From Novosphingobium resinovorum (lineage in GTDB: Bacteria > Pseudomonadota > Alphaproteobacteria > Sphingomonadales > Sphingomonadaceae), in assembly GCF_001742225.1 (NCBI RefSeq), contig NZ_CP017076.1, positions 682,001 to 746,000 on the forward strand: DNA of 64,000 nt. Direction: 5' to 3'. The notes beneath the pieces were generated by a model that searched no databases, was not told the origin of the DNA, and saw nothing but the letters and a program-made list of their open reading frames with translations. Position numbers and translations under genes: made by a program. Of this stretch, positions 26,888 through 37,387 are shown in pieces (positions within the stretch are counted from its first letter, which is position 1; every line of letters starts with the position of its first letter).

Positions 26888-27110
26888 ACATCACCTCCCT
26901 TGAGGAGGCGCTTCAGCTACGCACCTTCGCATAGCAATTCGAGAGGGGAACCTGTGGCTCCGCATTGAGATTGCATAAGATCACGCCGGAACTCGCGCCG
27001 GAAAAATGCAAATCATATGCCGATCATATGTGTTCGCCATCTTGCCGATATGGAGATCAAATGCGGTTCCATGGCATGGGCATCGGGCAAAGCAACCAAG
27101 AGGGCATGAC

Positions 27111-29012
27111 TTGAGCAGCGACCAGACCGGTGCGATTTCGGGCCACGGCAGCGGGCCTCACGGGCGGCTACCGACGCTCGCGCTCGGTGCGCTGGGCGTG
27201 GTGTTCGGGGACATCGGCACGTCCCCGCTTTACGCCCTCAAGGAGAGCTTCGTCGGGCACCATCCACTGGCGGTGGACCACGCTCACATCTTCGGCGTGC
27301 TCTCGCTGATCTTCTGGACGATGACGCTGATCGTGACGTTCAAGTATGTCTTCATCGTCATGCGCGCCGACAACGAGGGCGAAGGCGGCTCGATGGCCCT
27401 CCTCGCGCTGATCGGGCGGAGCCTGGGCGAAACGCGCTGGACGCCGGTGATCGCGATGCTGGGCGTGATCGCGACCGCGCTGTTCTATGGCGATGCGATC
27501 ATCACCCCCGCCATCTCCGTGCTGTCGGCGGTCGAGGGACTTACCGTCGTGGAGACGTCGCTGGGCGAACTGGTGCTGCCGATCGCGATCGTCATCCTGC
27601 TCGGCCTGTTCCTGATCCAGAAGCACGGCACCGAGCGGGTCGGCGCATTCTTCGGGCCGGTCATGGCGGTGTACTTCGTTGTTCTCGCGGTGCTGGGCGT
27701 GACCAACATCATCGTCCATCCTCAGATCATCGGCATCGTCAACCCGTACTGGGCCTGGCACTTCTTCGCGCTCGATCCCAGGCTGGCGTTCCTCGCGCTG
27801 GGGTCGGTGGTGCTGGCGGTGACCGGCGCGGAGGCGCTCTATGCCGACATGGGGCATTTCGGCCGCAAGGCCATCAGCATCGCCTGGCTCTACGCCGCGC
27901 TGCCCTGCCTCATGCTCAACTACATGGGACAGGGCGCTCTGCTGCTCGACCATCCCGAGGCGGCGAGCAATCCCTTCTTCCTGCTCGCCCCGGAATGGGC
28001 ACGACTGCCGCTGGTGATCCTCGCGACGCTGGCCACCGTCATCGCCAGCCAGGCGGTGATTTCGGGCGCGTTCTCGATCACCCGCCAGGCGGTGCAGCTC
28101 GGCTTCTTGCCGAGGCTGCGCATCCTCCACACCAGCGCTTCGGCGGAGGGGCAAGTCTACGTGCCGATCGTCAACTGGGCGCTGCTGGTCTTCGTCGTCC
28201 TGCTGGTGCTATCGTTCCGCTCCTCGAGCAGTCTGGCGGCGGCTTACGGCATCGCGGTGACGGGGACGATGGTGATCACCGCCTGCATGCTGGGTGTCCT
28301 CACCTTCAGCGTCTGGCGCTGGCCGCCGGTGGTGGCGGGGACTGTCACCGGACTGTTCCTGATCATCGATGGCGCCTACTTCCTGTCGAACGCGACGAAG
28401 ATCCCCGACGGCGGCTGGTTCCCCCTGCTGGTCGCCGCGATCGTCTTCGTAATGCTCACCACGTGGTCCACGGGCCGCAAGGTCATGCGCCGCTATCTTG
28501 CGGAAGGGGCCATCGACCTCGACCTGTTCATCAAGTCCACCGCCGGATCGGTGCGCCGCGTCGCGGGTACGGCCGTCTTCCTCTCCTCAACCAGCGATGG
28601 TGTGCCGCCCGCGCTGCTCCACAACGTCAAGCACAACAAGGTGTTGCACGAGCGCATCGTCATCCTCACGGTGACGACCGAAGCGGTGCCGTCGATGCCG
28701 GAGGAAGGCCGCATCACCATCGCCGATCACGGCGCAAACTTCTACCGCATGCGCCTGCGCCACGGCTTCCTCGAGGACGTGGACATTCCCGCCTCGCTCA
28801 AGGCCGTCACCACCTGCGGCGCGCCGTTCGGGTCGATGGACACGAGCTACTTCCTCAGCCGCCAGACCCTGATCGCCTCCGAGAAGCCCGGCATGGCGCT
28901 CTGGCGCGAGAAGCTCTTCGCGTGGATGATCCGCAATGCGGCGACGCCGATGGAGTTCTTCAACCTGCCGACGAACCGTGTCGTCGAACTCGGCTCGCAA
29001 GTGGAGATCTGA
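27111..29012 (+). CDS. kup: Kup potassium/proton symporter
   Basis: 633 residues from TTG 27111, chosen because AGAGGG lies 6 bases upstream and the family core starts soon after. ATG 27006 would add 35 residues unlike Kup. The hallmark [17 protein letters not shown] is near residue 30. About 12 membrane helices run to residue 455, including [21 protein letters not shown] and [22 protein letters not shown]-terminal cytoplasmic domain with [20 protein letters not shown] follows. It is a low-affinity potassium uptake carrier in the inner membrane. It converges on kdpE, putting two potassium systems back to back. Confidence 0.95.
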   Translation: MSSDQTGAISGHGSGPHGRLPTLALGALGVVFGDIGTSPLYALKESFVGHHPLAVDHAHIFGVLSLIFWTMTLIVTFKYVFIVMRADNEGEGGSMALLALIGRSLGETRWTPVIAMLGVIATALFYGDAIITPAISVLSAVEGLTVVETSLGELVLPIAIVILLGLFLIQKHGTERVGAFFGPVMAVYFVVLAVLGVTNIIVHPQIIGIVNPYWAWHFFALDPRLAFLALGSVVLAVTGAEALYADMGHFGRKAISIAWLYAALPCLMLNYMGQGALLLDHPEAASNPFFLLAPEWARLPLVILATLATVIASQAVISGAFSITRQAVQLGFLPRLRILHTSASAEGQVYVPIVNWALLVFVVLLVLSFRSSSSLAAAYGIAVTGTMVITACMLGVLTFSVWRWPPVVAGTVTGLFLIIDGAYFLSNATKIPDGGWFPLLVAAIVFVMLTTWSTGRKVMRRYLAEGAIDLDLFIKSTAGSVRRVAGTAVFLSSTSDGVPPALLHNVKHNKVLHERIVILTVTTEAVPSMPEEGRITIADHGANFYRMRLRHGFLEDVDIPASLKAVTTCGAPFGSMDTSYFLSRQTLIASEKPGMALWREKLFAWMIRNAATPMEFFNLPTNRVVELGSQVEI

Positions 29013-29027
29013 GAGCCCGCGCGCCCG

Positions 29028-29723
29028 TCACTCCGGCGACACGTGCAGGCGATAGCCCACGCCGATCTCGTTGCCGATGATTTGCGGGCGCTGCGGATCG
29101 TCCTCCAGCTTCTGCCGCAGGCTGCGCACCAGCACGCGCAGGTATTCGACGTGGCGCTCGTTCTCGGACGGCCAGACCTGCATCATGATCTGGTGGTGCG
29201 TGATGACCCGCCCCGGATGCTGCGCCAGTTGCGCGACCACGGCATATTCCTTGGGCGTGAGGTGCACTTCCCTGCCCGCCTTGGTGATGCGCCGCTCCAT
29301 CAGGTCGATCGACACGTCACCCGCAGTCACGGCCGACACGCCGCCGCCCCGCGCCATCCGGTGCCGCAGCGCCACGCGCAGGCGCGCCAGCAGTTCGTCA
29401 GTGTCGAACGGCTTGGTCAGGTAATCGTCTGCCCCCAGATCCAGCGCCGCCACCTTTTCGTCCGTGGCATCGCGCGCCGAGACGATGATCAGCGTCGCAT
29501 CGGTCTCCTTCTTGATCAGCGGCACCAGTTCCAGCCCGTCACGATCGGGCAGGCCAAGGTCCAGCAGCACGAGATCTGGGCGCTCCTCGCGCAGCCGCTC
29601 CATCGTCTCGCGCGCGTTGCCTGCCTCGACCGTCGCATAGTCGGCCCTTCCGAGCGCCGTCTGGATCAGGCGCCGGATATGCGGCTCGTCATCGACGATG
29701 AGCACCTTGTGGCGGGTCTTCAT
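29028..29723 (-). CDS. kdpE: KdpE response regulator
   Basis: 231 residues, OmpR/PhoB class. The receiver domain has DDE at 11-13, phospho-acceptor Asp55 (LLLDLGLPD) and LTKPF. The winged-helix DNA-binding domain runs from about 130 to the end (HLTPKEYAVVAQLAQHPGRV, EYLRVLVRSLRQKLE, GVGYRL). It activates kdp transcription on phosphorylation by KdpD. The start overlaps kdpD by 4 bases, as the last gene of the kdp operon. Confidence 0.97.
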   Translation of the reverse strand: MKTRHKVLIVDDEPHIRRLIQTALGRADYATVEAGNARETMERLREERPDLVLLDLGLPDRDGLELVPLIKKETDATLIIVSARDATDEKVAALDLGADDYLTKPFDTDELLARLRVALRHRMARGGGVSAVTAGDVSIDLMERRITKAGREVHLTPKEYAVVAQLAQHPGRVITHHQIMMQVWPSENERHVEYLRVLVRSLRQKLEDDPQRPQIIGNEIGVGYRLHVSPE

Positions 29724-32422
29724 GGCATGTCCTCATTGTCGAGGTGCCGGATGATCAGCGCCTCGGGAATACGGATGGTGAAGCAGGCGCCGAAGGGGTC
29801 CTCGGCGTTGGCGGCCTCGACCGACAGGCCCATGGCCTCGGCGAAACCCTTGACGATGGCGAGGCCGAGCCCGGTGCCATGGCGCACCCGGTCGGAGCCT
29901 TCGAGCCGGGTGAACGTCTCGAACACGCGCTTTTCCTGACCCGGCGGAATGCCCGGCCCCCGATCGATCACCGACAACCGCAAGGCGCCCGGCGAACGAC
30001 GGCAGCGCACCAGGATCGGCGTCCCGGGTTCGCCATAGCGCCCGGCGTTGTCGAGCAGGTTGATGAGGCAGTGGTGCAGCAGCACCGGATCAAGCCGCAC
30101 CAATGGTATGTCCGGCGCAATGTCGAGGTCGATCTGCCTCCCTTGCAGCGCATTGCGGGTATCGTGGACGGCACTGGCAACCGCGTCGAACAGGTCGGTC
30201 GCTTCGGGCTTCATCGGCAGCGCGCCCGCCTCGACGCGGGCCATGTCGAGCAGGTTGGCGACGAAGCGGTTGAGGCGCTGCGCCTCGGCATCGATGGTCT
30301 CGACGAGGTCGGGCGACGGGTGCGTCCTGAACTCCCGCGCCGCCGTCAGGATCGTGGTGAGCGGCGTGCGCAAGTCATGGCTGACCGACGAGAGCAACGC
30401 CGCGCGTAGCCGGTCGCGCTCGCCCACGGCTTGCGCCTTGAGGTTCTCCTCCTCCAGCGCCATGCGGTCGAAGGCGATCGAGGCCTGATCGAGCAGGCTC
30501 ATCAGCAGCGGCACTTCGTCCGATCGCACCGGGTCGCCGGCATCCGCGCGCGCGATGCCGAGGACCGCCATCACGCCTCGGCCGGATGCGGCGGACGCAC
30601 GCAGCGGGTGAAATAGCCAGTCGGAGGCGGTCAGCGTCGCCGAGCCGCGCCCGGCGGGCTGCTCATTATCGATCGCCCATTGTGCGGCGGCCAGTTCGAT
30701 CTGATCCATCCGGTCCTCGGGCGGATAGGCGGCGGCGAGGTCCGGGCCTGCCAGCGAGGGCAGCAGCAGCACCGCGCGCACGTCGAGCAGACGGGCGACT
30801 TCGGCGCAGATCGCCTGCATCAGCTCGTCCTGCGTGGCCGCCGCCGTCAACTGGCGCGAGAAGCTGGCAAGCGCGGCGTTCTGGCGTGCGCTGGCGCCTG
30901 CGAGGTCGGCCTGCGCGCGGACCCGCGCGGCGAACTGGCTGGTGACCACCGCCACGCCCAGCAGCACCAGGATCGAGATCACGTTCTCGGGATTGGCAAC
31001 GGTCAGCGTGCCGGTCGGCGGCAGGAAGAAGAAATTGTAGGCGAGGCTGGAGGCCAGCCCCGCGAACAGCCCCGCCCGCAGCGAGAACGAGGCCGCCGCG
31101 AACATCACCGGGATCAGGTAGAGCAGCGCGATGTTGCCAAGGTCGATCACCTCGACCAGCAGACGGCCGAGCACGGTCATTGCCGCGACCATCAGCAGCG
31201 CCCCCAGGTAATGCCCCGGATGGCCCCATTGCCCCCATCGTTGACCTCGCCTCCTTTCGGGCTTGCGGCCACTGGCAACCGGCTCGCCCGAAGGCAGGAC
31301 GTGCACGGCGACGTCGCCGATCGTGCGCACCAGCCGGTCCACCACCGAGCCGTGCCGCGCCTCGAACCACCATGAGCGGTGCGACTTGCCGATGACGATC
31401 TGCGTTGCGCGGGCATCCTTCGCGAAGCCGCCCAGCCCCTCGACCACGCCCACCGCCGGAATGCTGGCGGTGGAAGCACCGAGGCGCGAGGCCAGCGCGA
31501 GGGTATCGGCCAGCTGTCGGCGCTCGCGATCGGAGAAGTGCTGGTCGCGCCGCGTTTCGATGTGCACGGCGGTCCAAGGCGCGCGCAGGGCGTCGGCCAT
31601 GCGCTTGCCCGCCCGCACCAGTCCGGCGGCATGGGGGTGCTCGCTGACGGCGACGACGATGCGTTCGCCCACCGCGAAGCTGCCCGCCAGCGCATGGGCG
31701 CGCACGTGCTCCAGCATCTGCGCGTCCACCGCCTGCGCCGCACGGCGCAGCGCCAGTTCGCGCAGCGCGGTGAGGTTGGACTTGGAGAAGAAGTGCCCCA
31801 GCGCGCGCGTCGCCTCGTGCGGCACGTAGACCTTGCCGTCCCTGAGCCGCTCGATCAGTTCGTCGGGCGGAATGTCGACGACTTCGATCTCGGCCTGTTC
31901 GAGTATCGAATCGGGCACCGTCTCGCGCACGCGAACGCGGGTGAAGGAGGCGACCACATCGTTCAGGCTCTCGACGTGCTGGATGTTGAGCGTGGAACAG
32001 ACGTCGATCCCGGCGTCGAGCAATTCCTCGACGTCCTGATAGCGCTTGGGATGGCGGCTGCCGGGTACGTTGGTATGCGCGAGTTCATCGACCAGCACCA
32101 GGGCAGGCGCGCGGGCGAGGATGGCGTCGATGTCCATCTCGCCCAGCGAGTGACCGACGTGGTCCACCGTGCGGCGGGGGATCACCTCGTGCCCCTCCAC
32201 CAGCGCCCCGGTCTCTCGCCGCCCGTGCGTTTCCACGACACCGACGACCACGTCCACCCCCGCCGCGCGGCGCTGGTGGCCTTCGGTCAGCATCTCCCAG
32301 GTCTTGCCGACGCCGGGCGCGGCGCCGAGGAAGATCTTGAGACGGCCGCGCCCCTCCCGCGCGGCGGCGCGCAGGAGGGCTTCGGGCGATGGGCGGCCAG
32401 TATCGTTCACGCGCTCGTTCAC
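29720..32422 (-). CDS. kdpD: KdpD osmosensitive potassium-sensing histidine kinase
   Basis: 900 residues in the full KdpD order. The N-terminal KdpD domain has Walker A FLGAAPGVGKTWEML and LVDELAHTNVPGSRHPKRYQ. A universal-stress-protein-like domain follows (ERIVVAVSEHPHAAGLVRAG). Four clustered membrane helices lie around residues 400-500 and then a GAF-like region. The H box LLSSVSHDLRTPLTTILTA comes next, then N box LINLLDNAGRYGEPG, G1 VIDRGPGIPPG and G2 GTGLGLAIVKGF. It senses low potassium or turgor and phosphorylates KdpE. It overlaps kdpC and kdpE by 4 bases each. Confidence 0.97.
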   Translation of the reverse strand: MNERVNDTGRPSPEALLRAAAREGRGRLKIFLGAAPGVGKTWEMLTEGHQRRAAGVDVVVGVVETHGRRETGALVEGHEVIPRRTVDHVGHSLGEMDIDAILARAPALVLVDELAHTNVPGSRHPKRYQDVEELLDAGIDVCSTLNIQHVESLNDVVASFTRVRVRETVPDSILEQAEIEVVDIPPDELIERLRDGKVYVPHEATRALGHFFSKSNLTALRELALRRAAQAVDAQMLEHVRAHALAGSFAVGERIVVAVSEHPHAAGLVRAGKRMADALRAPWTAVHIETRRDQHFSDRERRQLADTLALASRLGASTASIPAVGVVEGLGGFAKDARATQIVIGKSHRSWWFEARHGSVVDRLVRTIGDVAVHVLPSGEPVASGRKPERRRGQRWGQWGHPGHYLGALLMVAAMTVLGRLLVEVIDLGNIALLYLIPVMFAAASFSLRAGLFAGLASSLAYNFFFLPPTGTLTVANPENVISILVLLGVAVVTSQFAARVRAQADLAGASARQNAALASFSRQLTAAATQDELMQAICAEVARLLDVRAVLLLPSLAGPDLAAAYPPEDRMDQIELAAAQWAIDNEQPAGRGSATLTASDWLFHPLRASAASGRGVMAVLGIARADAGDPVRSDEVPLLMSLLDQASIAFDRMALEEENLKAQAVGERDRLRAALLSSVSHDLRTPLTTILTAAREFRTHPSPDLVETIDAEAQRLNRFVANLLDMARVEAGALPMKPEATDLFDAVASAVHDTRNALQGRQIDLDIAPDIPLVRLDPVLLHHCLINLLDNAGRYGEPGTPILVRCRRSPGALRLSVIDRGPGIPPGQEKRVFETFTRLEGSDRVRHGTGLGLAIVKGFAEAMGLSVEAANAEDPFGACFTIRIPEALIIRHLDNEDMP

Positions 32423-33021
32423 GGGACCGGCTTAGCGCGCAATGCATCCAGTCGTCGATTGAGTTCGAACACGTTGACGCGGCGGTCGCCGATGAAGCCG
32501 AGCACCGGCTCCTCGATGCTGCCCGCGACGAGGCGGCGCAGCGCGTCGGGTTCGAGCCCGCGCGCGCGGGCCACGCGGTCCACCTGATACAAGGCCGCCT
32601 CGGGGCTGATATCGGGGTCGAGCCCCGAGGCGGAGGTGGTCACCAGGTCGGACGGAACGGGACGCCCTGGTGTCGCAGCCTGCATGCGTTGGAGATCGGC
32701 CTGCACCCGGTCGTGCAGCGCCTGTGAGGCGGGGCCGAGGTTGGACCCGGAGGAGGCAAGGCCGTCGTAGCCCCCCTGATCGGAAGCGCCCGCCGCCGAA
32801 GGCCGGGTGTTGAAGTAGCGCTCCGAAGTGAAGGCCTGCCCGACCACGGTGGAGCCGATCACCCTGCCGCTTTCGGTGACGAGGCTGCCATTCGCCTGAC
32901 GCGGGAACAGCGCTTGCCCGATCCCGGTCATCGCCAGCGGATAGGCAAGGCCGAGCAGAATGGCGAAAAGCCCGGTCATCACGAGCGCGGGGCGCAGCGA
33001 GCTTGAAATATCGTTGGTCAT
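32419..33021 (-). CDS. kdpC: KdpC potassium-transporting ATPase subunit
   Basis: 200 residues from ATG 33021 (GGAG 8 bases upstream). The frame is open to 33114, but that part translates the intergenic repeat. One N-terminal membrane helix (PALVMTGLFAILLGLAYPLA) precedes a periplasmic domain with ALFPRQANGSLV, IGSTVVGQAF and RPSAAGASDQGGYDGLASSGSNLGP. The C-terminal EPVLGFIGDRRVNVFELN is typical. KdpC stabilises the KdpA-KdpB complex. It is separated from kdpB by an atypical 204-base gap containing repeats. Confidence 0.95.
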   Translation of the reverse strand: MTNDISSSLRPALVMTGLFAILLGLAYPLAMTGIGQALFPRQANGSLVTESGRVIGSTVVGQAFTSERYFNTRPSAAGASDQGGYDGLASSGSNLGPASQALHDRVQADLQRMQAATPGRPVPSDLVTTSASGLDPDISPEAALYQVDRVARARGLEPDALRRLVAGSIEEPVLGFIGDRRVNVFELNRRLDALRAKPVP

Positions 33022-33058
33022 TTGTCTGTCTCCTGTGAGCCTGCGCTTCGCCTCGGGG

Positions 33059-33082
33059 GCTTCGACAAGCTCAGCCTGAGCG
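33059..33082. repeat. Short dispersed intergenic repeat (CTTCGACAAGCTCAG type)
   Basis: Contains GCTTCGACAAGCTCAGCCTG followed by AGCGG, with an internal GCTCAG...CTGAGC palindrome. I recognise the CTTCGACAAGCTCAG core as a sequence often repeated between genes in sphingomonads. Only one copy is seen in this window, so its repeat status rests on recall. Confidence 0.45.
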
Positions 33083-33104
33083 GTGTTGAGAGGTTTACCC
33101 TTTT

Positions 33105-33199
33105 TTCCCGTCATCCCCGCGAAGGCGGGGACCGATCTGATGGCCGTGCGATCGGCTACTTCACGAGATGGGTTCCCGCCTTCGCGGGAATGACGGGAA
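33105..33199. repeat. REP-pair (REPIN-like) palindrome between kdpB and kdpC
   Basis: Two 29-base arms (33105-33133 and 33171-33199) are inverted relative to each other with 27 of 29 positions matching. They flank 37 bases. Each arm contains its own small hairpin (CCCCGC-GAAG-GCGGGG and CCCGC-CTTC-GCGGG). A related single copy occurs at 49066-49097. In an RNA read through kdp it would fold into one long or two short stems between kdpB and kdpC. Confidence 0.85.
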
Positions 33200-33225
33200 A
33201 GAGAAGGTTCAGTTCGCCGTCATCC

Positions 33226-35262
33226 TCACGCCAGTCCCAGCCCGCCGACCGCGAGATCGATGAGCTTGATGCCGACGAACGGCGCGATCAGCCCGCCAAG
33301 GCCGTAGACCGCAAGGTTGCGCGCCAGCAGCGGTCCCGCGCCCATCGGCTTGTACGTGACGCCGCGCAGCGCCAGCGGCACGAGGCAGGGGATGATGAGC
33401 GCGTTGAAGATGATCGCCGAAAGGATCGCGCTCTGCGGGCTCGACAGGCCCATCACGTTGAGCACGCCGGGGCCGGGGTAGAGCGCCACGAACATTGCCG
33501 GGATGATCGCGAAGTACTTGGCCACGTCGTTCGCCACCGAGAACGTCGTCAGCGCGCCGCGCGTCATCAGCAGTTGCTTGCCGAGGCCGACGACCTCGAT
33601 CAGCTTGGTCGGGTCGCTGTCGAGGTCGACCATGTTGCCCGCCTCGCGCGCGGCCTGGGTGCCGGTGTTCATGGCGACGCCGACGTCCGCCTGCGCCAGC
33701 GCGGGGGCGTCGTTGGTGCCGTCGCCGCACATGGCGACGAGGCGGCCGCCCTGCTGCTCCTTGCGGATCAGCGCCAGCTTGTCCTCCGGCGTGGCTTCGG
33801 CGAGGAAGTCGTCCACCCCCGATTCCGCCGCGATCGAGGCCGCCGTCAGCGGGTTGTCGCCGGTGATCATGACGGTGCGGATGCCCATCGCGCGCAGTTC
33901 GCCGAAGCGCTCGCGGATGCCGGCCTTGACGATATCCTTGAGGAAGATCGCGCCCAGCAGCCTGCCATCGACCGCAACCGCCAGCGGCGTGCCGCCCGCG
34001 CGGCCGATCTCGTCGGCGATGCGGCGCAGTTCAGTGGCGGCGGCAGTCGCCCCCGCGCCGGGATTGGCGGCAAGGATCGCCTGCACCGCGCCCTTCTGGA
34101 TCACGCGCCCGCCGGTGTTGACGCCGGAGATGCGGGTCTGCGCGGTGAAGGGGATGACCTCGGCGCCCTCGGGAAGCGCTGTCGCGGTCTGGCCGAACTT
34201 CTCGCGCGCCAGCACGACGATCGAGCGGCCCTCGGGCGTCTCGTCGGCAAGGCTGGCGACCAGCGCGGCTTCGGCAAGTTCGCTCATGCCCACGCCGCCC
34301 ACCGTGCGGAACTCGCTGGCCTGACGGTCGCCGACGGTGATGGTGCCGGTCTTGTCGAGCAACAGCACGTCGATGTCGCCCGCTGCCTCCACCGCGCGGC
34401 CGGACTTCGCCAGCACGTTGAAGCGCACCAGCCGGTCCATGCCCGCGATGCCGATGGCCGAAAGCAGCGCCGCGATCGTCGTCGGGATCAGCGTGATGAG
34501 CAGCGCCGCAAGGATCGCCACCGGCACCGAACCGCCCGCATAGCTGGCAAAGCCGGGGATGGTGGCGACGGCGATCAGGAAGATGATCGTCAGGCCCACC
34601 AGCAGCAGGGTCAGGGCGATCTCGTTGGGGGTCTTCTGGCGCTCGGCGCCTTCGATCAGCGCGATCATGCGGTCGAGGAAGCCCTGCCCCGGATTGACGG
34701 TGACGCGCACGCGGATCTCGTCGGAGATGACGCGGGTGCCCGCCGTCACCGCCGAGCGGTCGCCGCCCGCCTCACGGATCACGGGCGCGCTCTCGCCGGT
34801 GATCGCGGCCTCGTTGACCGAGGCGACACCGGCGACGACTTCGCCGTCCGAGGGGATGAGGTCGCCGGTCTGGACGAGGACGACGTCGTCCTTTTTCAGC
34901 AGGCTGGCGGGGACGGAGTCGTAGCGGCTACCGTCACCCTTCAGCCGCTTGGCAGTGAGTTCCGCCTTGGTCGCACGCAAGCTGGCGGCCTGCGCCTTGC
35001 CGCGCCCTTCGGCCAGCGCCTCGGCGAACGTGCCGAACAGGACGGTCAACCAGAGCCACAGCACCAGCTGGATCTTGAACCCGGCGTCGAGGCCGTCGCG
35101 GCCGACGATGAGCAGCACCGTCAGCAGCACCGCGACGACGGCGGTGGTGAACATCACCGGGTTGCGGATCAGCTCCTTCGGATTGAGCTTGCGGAAGGCA
35201 TCGCCGATCGCCGGAACGATCAGGTCTGCGGTGAACAGGGATTTGGTTTGCGATCGGGACAT
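33226..35262 (-). CDS. kdpB: KdpB P-type ATPase subunit
   Basis: 678 residues from ATG 35262 (GAGGA 7 bases upstream; ATG 35289 is in frame but overlaps the kdpA end). It has four N-terminal membrane helices and an actuator domain with the TGES loop ([15 protein letters not shown]). The phosphorylation motif [12 protein letters not shown] lies near residue 305. A nucleotide-binding domain and the hinge motifs [20 protein letters not shown] precede three C-terminal helices. It hydrolyses ATP to drive uptake through KdpA. It starts 10 bases after kdpA. Confidence 0.97.
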   Translation of the reverse strand: MSRSQTKSLFTADLIVPAIGDAFRKLNPKELIRNPVMFTTAVVAVLLTVLLIVGRDGLDAGFKIQLVLWLWLTVLFGTFAEALAEGRGKAQAASLRATKAELTAKRLKGDGSRYDSVPASLLKKDDVVLVQTGDLIPSDGEVVAGVASVNEAAITGESAPVIREAGGDRSAVTAGTRVISDEIRVRVTVNPGQGFLDRMIALIEGAERQKTPNEIALTLLLVGLTIIFLIAVATIPGFASYAGGSVPVAILAALLITLIPTTIAALLSAIGIAGMDRLVRFNVLAKSGRAVEAAGDIDVLLLDKTGTITVGDRQASEFRTVGGVGMSELAEAALVASLADETPEGRSIVVLAREKFGQTATALPEGAEVIPFTAQTRISGVNTGGRVIQKGAVQAILAANPGAGATAAATELRRIADEIGRAGGTPLAVAVDGRLLGAIFLKDIVKAGIRERFGELRAMGIRTVMITGDNPLTAASIAAESGVDDFLAEATPEDKLALIRKEQQGGRLVAMCGDGTNDAPALAQADVGVAMNTGTQAAREAGNMVDLDSDPTKLIEVVGLGKQLLMTRGALTTFSVANDVAKYFAIIPAMFVALYPGPGVLNVMGLSSPQSAILSAIIFNALIIPCLVPLALRGVTYKPMGAGPLLARNLAVYGLGGLIAPFVGIKLIDLAVGGLGLA

Positions 35263-35272
35263 CGTCGGGTCC

Positions 35273-36976
35273 TCAGAAAAGCTGGCCACGGATCATCGCG
35301 AGATGATCGGCGACAGGGCCAAGGGCGAGGCTGGGAAGAAAGGTCAGGCCGCCCAGGATCAGCACGATGCCGATCAGCAGGCCGGTCCACAGCAGCCCGG
35401 TGGTCGGGAAACTGCCCGCCGTCTCCGGCGTGTACCTTTTGGCGGCGAGGCTGCCCGCGATCGCCAGCATCGGCACGATGACGAAGAACCGGCCGAGCCA
35501 CATGGCGACGCCCAGCATGCCGTTGTAGAACGGCGTGCCCGCACTCAGCCCCGCGAAGGCCGAGCCGTTGTTGCCTACGGCGCTGGTGAAGGCGTAGAGG
35601 ATCTCGGAGAACCCGTGCGGCCCCTTGTTGAGCGGCCCGGCAAGGCCCGCAGGCAGCACCGAGGCCACGGCGGTCATGCCCAGGATCACCAGCGGCAGCA
35701 CCGCGATCGCCAGCACCGCCAGCTTGACCTCGCGGCTCTCGATCTTCTTGCCGACGTACTCGGGCGTTCGGCCCACCATCAGACCCGCGACGAAGACGGC
35801 AAGGATGGCGAACAGCAGGAACCCGTAGATCCCTGCGCCGACGCCGCCGACGACGACTTCGCCCAGCTGGATGTTGAACAGCGGGATCATGCCGCCCAGC
35901 GCCGTAAAGCTGTCATGCATGGCATTGACCGCGCCGCAGCTCGCCGCCGTGGTGACGACCGAGAACAGCGCCGAGGCGACCACGCCGAAGCGGACTTCCT
36001 TGCCCTCCATGTTCCCCCCGCCCACGCCGAGGTGATGGAGCACCGGGTTGCCCGCCGCTTCCTGCCAGTAGACCACGGCGGTGCCGATCAGGAAGATCGT
36101 CATCATCGCCGCCAGGATCGCCCAGCCCTGGCGGGTATTGCCCACCGCCTTGCCGAAGCACCAGGTCATGCCGGTGCCGATCACGAAGATCGACAGCATC
36201 TGGACGAAGTTGGTCAGCGCGTCCGGGTTCTCGAAGGGGTGAGCGGAATTGGCGTTGAAGAAGCCGCCACCATTGGTGCCCAGCATCTTGATCGCTTCCT
36301 GCGAGGCGACGGGGCCGAGCGCGAGCGTCTGCTTCACGCCTTCCAGCGTGGCGACGTCCACCGATGCCGCCAGCGTCTGCGGCACGCCCGCCGCAATCAG
36401 GTACAGCGTGTAGCCCACGCAGGCGGGCAGCAGCAGGTAGAGCGTCACGCGCGTAATGTCGGCCCAGAAGTTGCCGATTCCGGTAGCGCTGCGGCGCGCG
36501 AACCCACGGAACAGCGCGAAGGCCAGCGCGATGCCGGTGGCCGCCGAAAGGAAGTTATGGATCGTCAGCGCGAACATCTGCGACAGGTTGCTCATCACCG
36601 CCTCGCCCACGTACCACTGCCAGTTGGTATTGGTGGTGAAGCTGACGGCGGTGTTGAACGCCCCGTCCGCGCCGATGCCCGCATAGCCGAGGCCGTTGAG
36701 CGGCAACACGCCTTGCAGGCGCAGCACCGCATAAGTCAGAAGCAGCAGCACGGCGTTGAACACCAGCATGTGCACCGCATAGCGATGCCACGGCTGGTCC
36801 TCGTCCGGGTTCACGCCGGAGAGCCTGTAGAACCCGCGCTCCACGGGTCCGAGCACACGATGAAGCGGCGTGCGGCGGCCCTCGTACAGCGCGTGGAGCC
36901 ACAGCCCCATCGGTTTGGTGAGCGCCAGCAGAACGCCGACGAAAGCTGCGATATACAGCCATCCCTGGAAGGTCAT
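35273..36976 (-). CDS. kdpA: KdpA potassium channel-like subunit
   Basis: 567 residues, about ten membrane helices. Family signatures include [19 protein letters not shown], the filter-region segment [30 protein letters not shown] and [13 protein letters not shown]. It selects and conducts potassium in the KdpFABC complex. It follows kdpF by 12 bases and precedes kdpB by 10. Confidence 0.97.
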   Translation of the reverse strand: MTFQGWLYIAAFVGVLLALTKPMGLWLHALYEGRRTPLHRVLGPVERGFYRLSGVNPDEDQPWHRYAVHMLVFNAVLLLLTYAVLRLQGVLPLNGLGYAGIGADGAFNTAVSFTTNTNWQWYVGEAVMSNLSQMFALTIHNFLSAATGIALAFALFRGFARRSATGIGNFWADITRVTLYLLLPACVGYTLYLIAAGVPQTLAASVDVATLEGVKQTLALGPVASQEAIKMLGTNGGGFFNANSAHPFENPDALTNFVQMLSIFVIGTGMTWCFGKAVGNTRQGWAILAAMMTIFLIGTAVVYWQEAAGNPVLHHLGVGGGNMEGKEVRFGVVASALFSVVTTAASCGAVNAMHDSFTALGGMIPLFNIQLGEVVVGGVGAGIYGFLLFAILAVFVAGLMVGRTPEYVGKKIESREVKLAVLAIAVLPLVILGMTAVASVLPAGLAGPLNKGPHGFSEILYAFTSAVGNNGSAFAGLSAGTPFYNGMLGVAMWLGRFFVIVPMLAIAGSLAAKRYTPETAGSFPTTGLLWTGLLIGIVLILGGLTFLPSLALGPVADHLAMIRGQLF

Positions 36977-36988
36977 GACGGCGCCCCC

Positions 36989-37078
36989 TCAGAACCGCTC
37001 GGGCCGTGCGAGCACGGCAACGAGATAGACAAGAAGGCCAAGTGCGGTGAAACCCGCCAGCCACAGATCGATGGTCAT
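36989..37078 (-). CDS. kdpF: KdpF small subunit
   Basis: A 29-residue single-helix peptide, MTIDLWLAGFTALGLLVYL, followed by a short tail ending RPERF. The LxxVYLxxALxRPE(R/K)F pattern is typical of KdpF. It lies directly before kdpA with GAGGGG about 10 bases upstream. KdpF binds between KdpA and KdpB and stabilises the complex. It is easily missed because of its length. Confidence 0.9.
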   Translation of the reverse strand: MTIDLWLAGFTALGLLVYLVAVLARPERF

Positions 37079-37092
37079 GTCGGTCGCGCCCC

Positions 37093-37176
37093 TCACGCCT
37101 TGTTGCACAGGCCGACGTAGCCGAGACTGGCCGCCAGCAACGCGAGGGTCAGGCCGATCCAGAGGATGTCCTGCAT
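37093..37176 (-). CDS. 27-residue single-helix membrane peptide heading the kdp operon
   Basis: MQDILWIGLTLALLAASLGY, followed by VGLCNKA and a TGA stop. An excellent ribosome binding site (AGGAG 8 bases upstream) precedes it, and kdpF begins 14 bases after its stop. The sequence is one hydrophobic helix with a short charged end, different from KdpF. I recall comparable tiny ORFs before kdpF in other bacteria but cannot name a family. It may be another Kdp-associated peptide or a leader that couples translation. Confidence 0.65.
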   Translation of the reverse strand: MQDILWIGLTLALLAASLGYVGLCNKA

Positions 37177-37321
37177 GGGTAATGCTCCTGCAAGCTCGCC
37201 TCGCAAAGGCTGCGGGACGAGTCGAATGCAGCAGAGCCATTAGGATGGCGCGGCGTTGGAATTCGAGACGAACAAATCCGCGGCCGCATAGTATTTGCGT
37301 ATGATCTGCGGATTTTCGCTG

Positions 37322-37360
37322 AAAAAGCGACGTCCGGAAGCGATAGCTCGCTCCCGGACG
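37322..37360 (-). terminator. Rho-independent terminator of the TonB-dependent receptor gene
   Basis: A 13-base stem (outer arms CGTCCGG/CCGGACG, one G-U pair, loop GCTA) at 37331-37360 is followed on the minus strand by TCGCTTTTTC. It lies 28 bases after the receptor stop and insulates it from the kdp operon. Confidence 0.88.
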
Positions 37361-37387
37361 CCTTTCGATCATGCCATGTTCGAAGGA

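Noticed and set aside
33105..33199. Insertion sequence or transposon end
   Set aside because: No transposase or coding capacity, and arms are nested hairpins; a REP pair explains it better.
33022..35481. An 819-codon plus-strand open frame
   Set aside because: Antisense to kdpB, with an Arg/Asp/His-rich translation and no motif; KdpB on the other strand is unambiguous.
37177..37321. Riboswitch or structured leader before the kdp operon
   Set aside because: No recognisable fold or conserved element could be identified by eye; only ordinary promoter space is supported.
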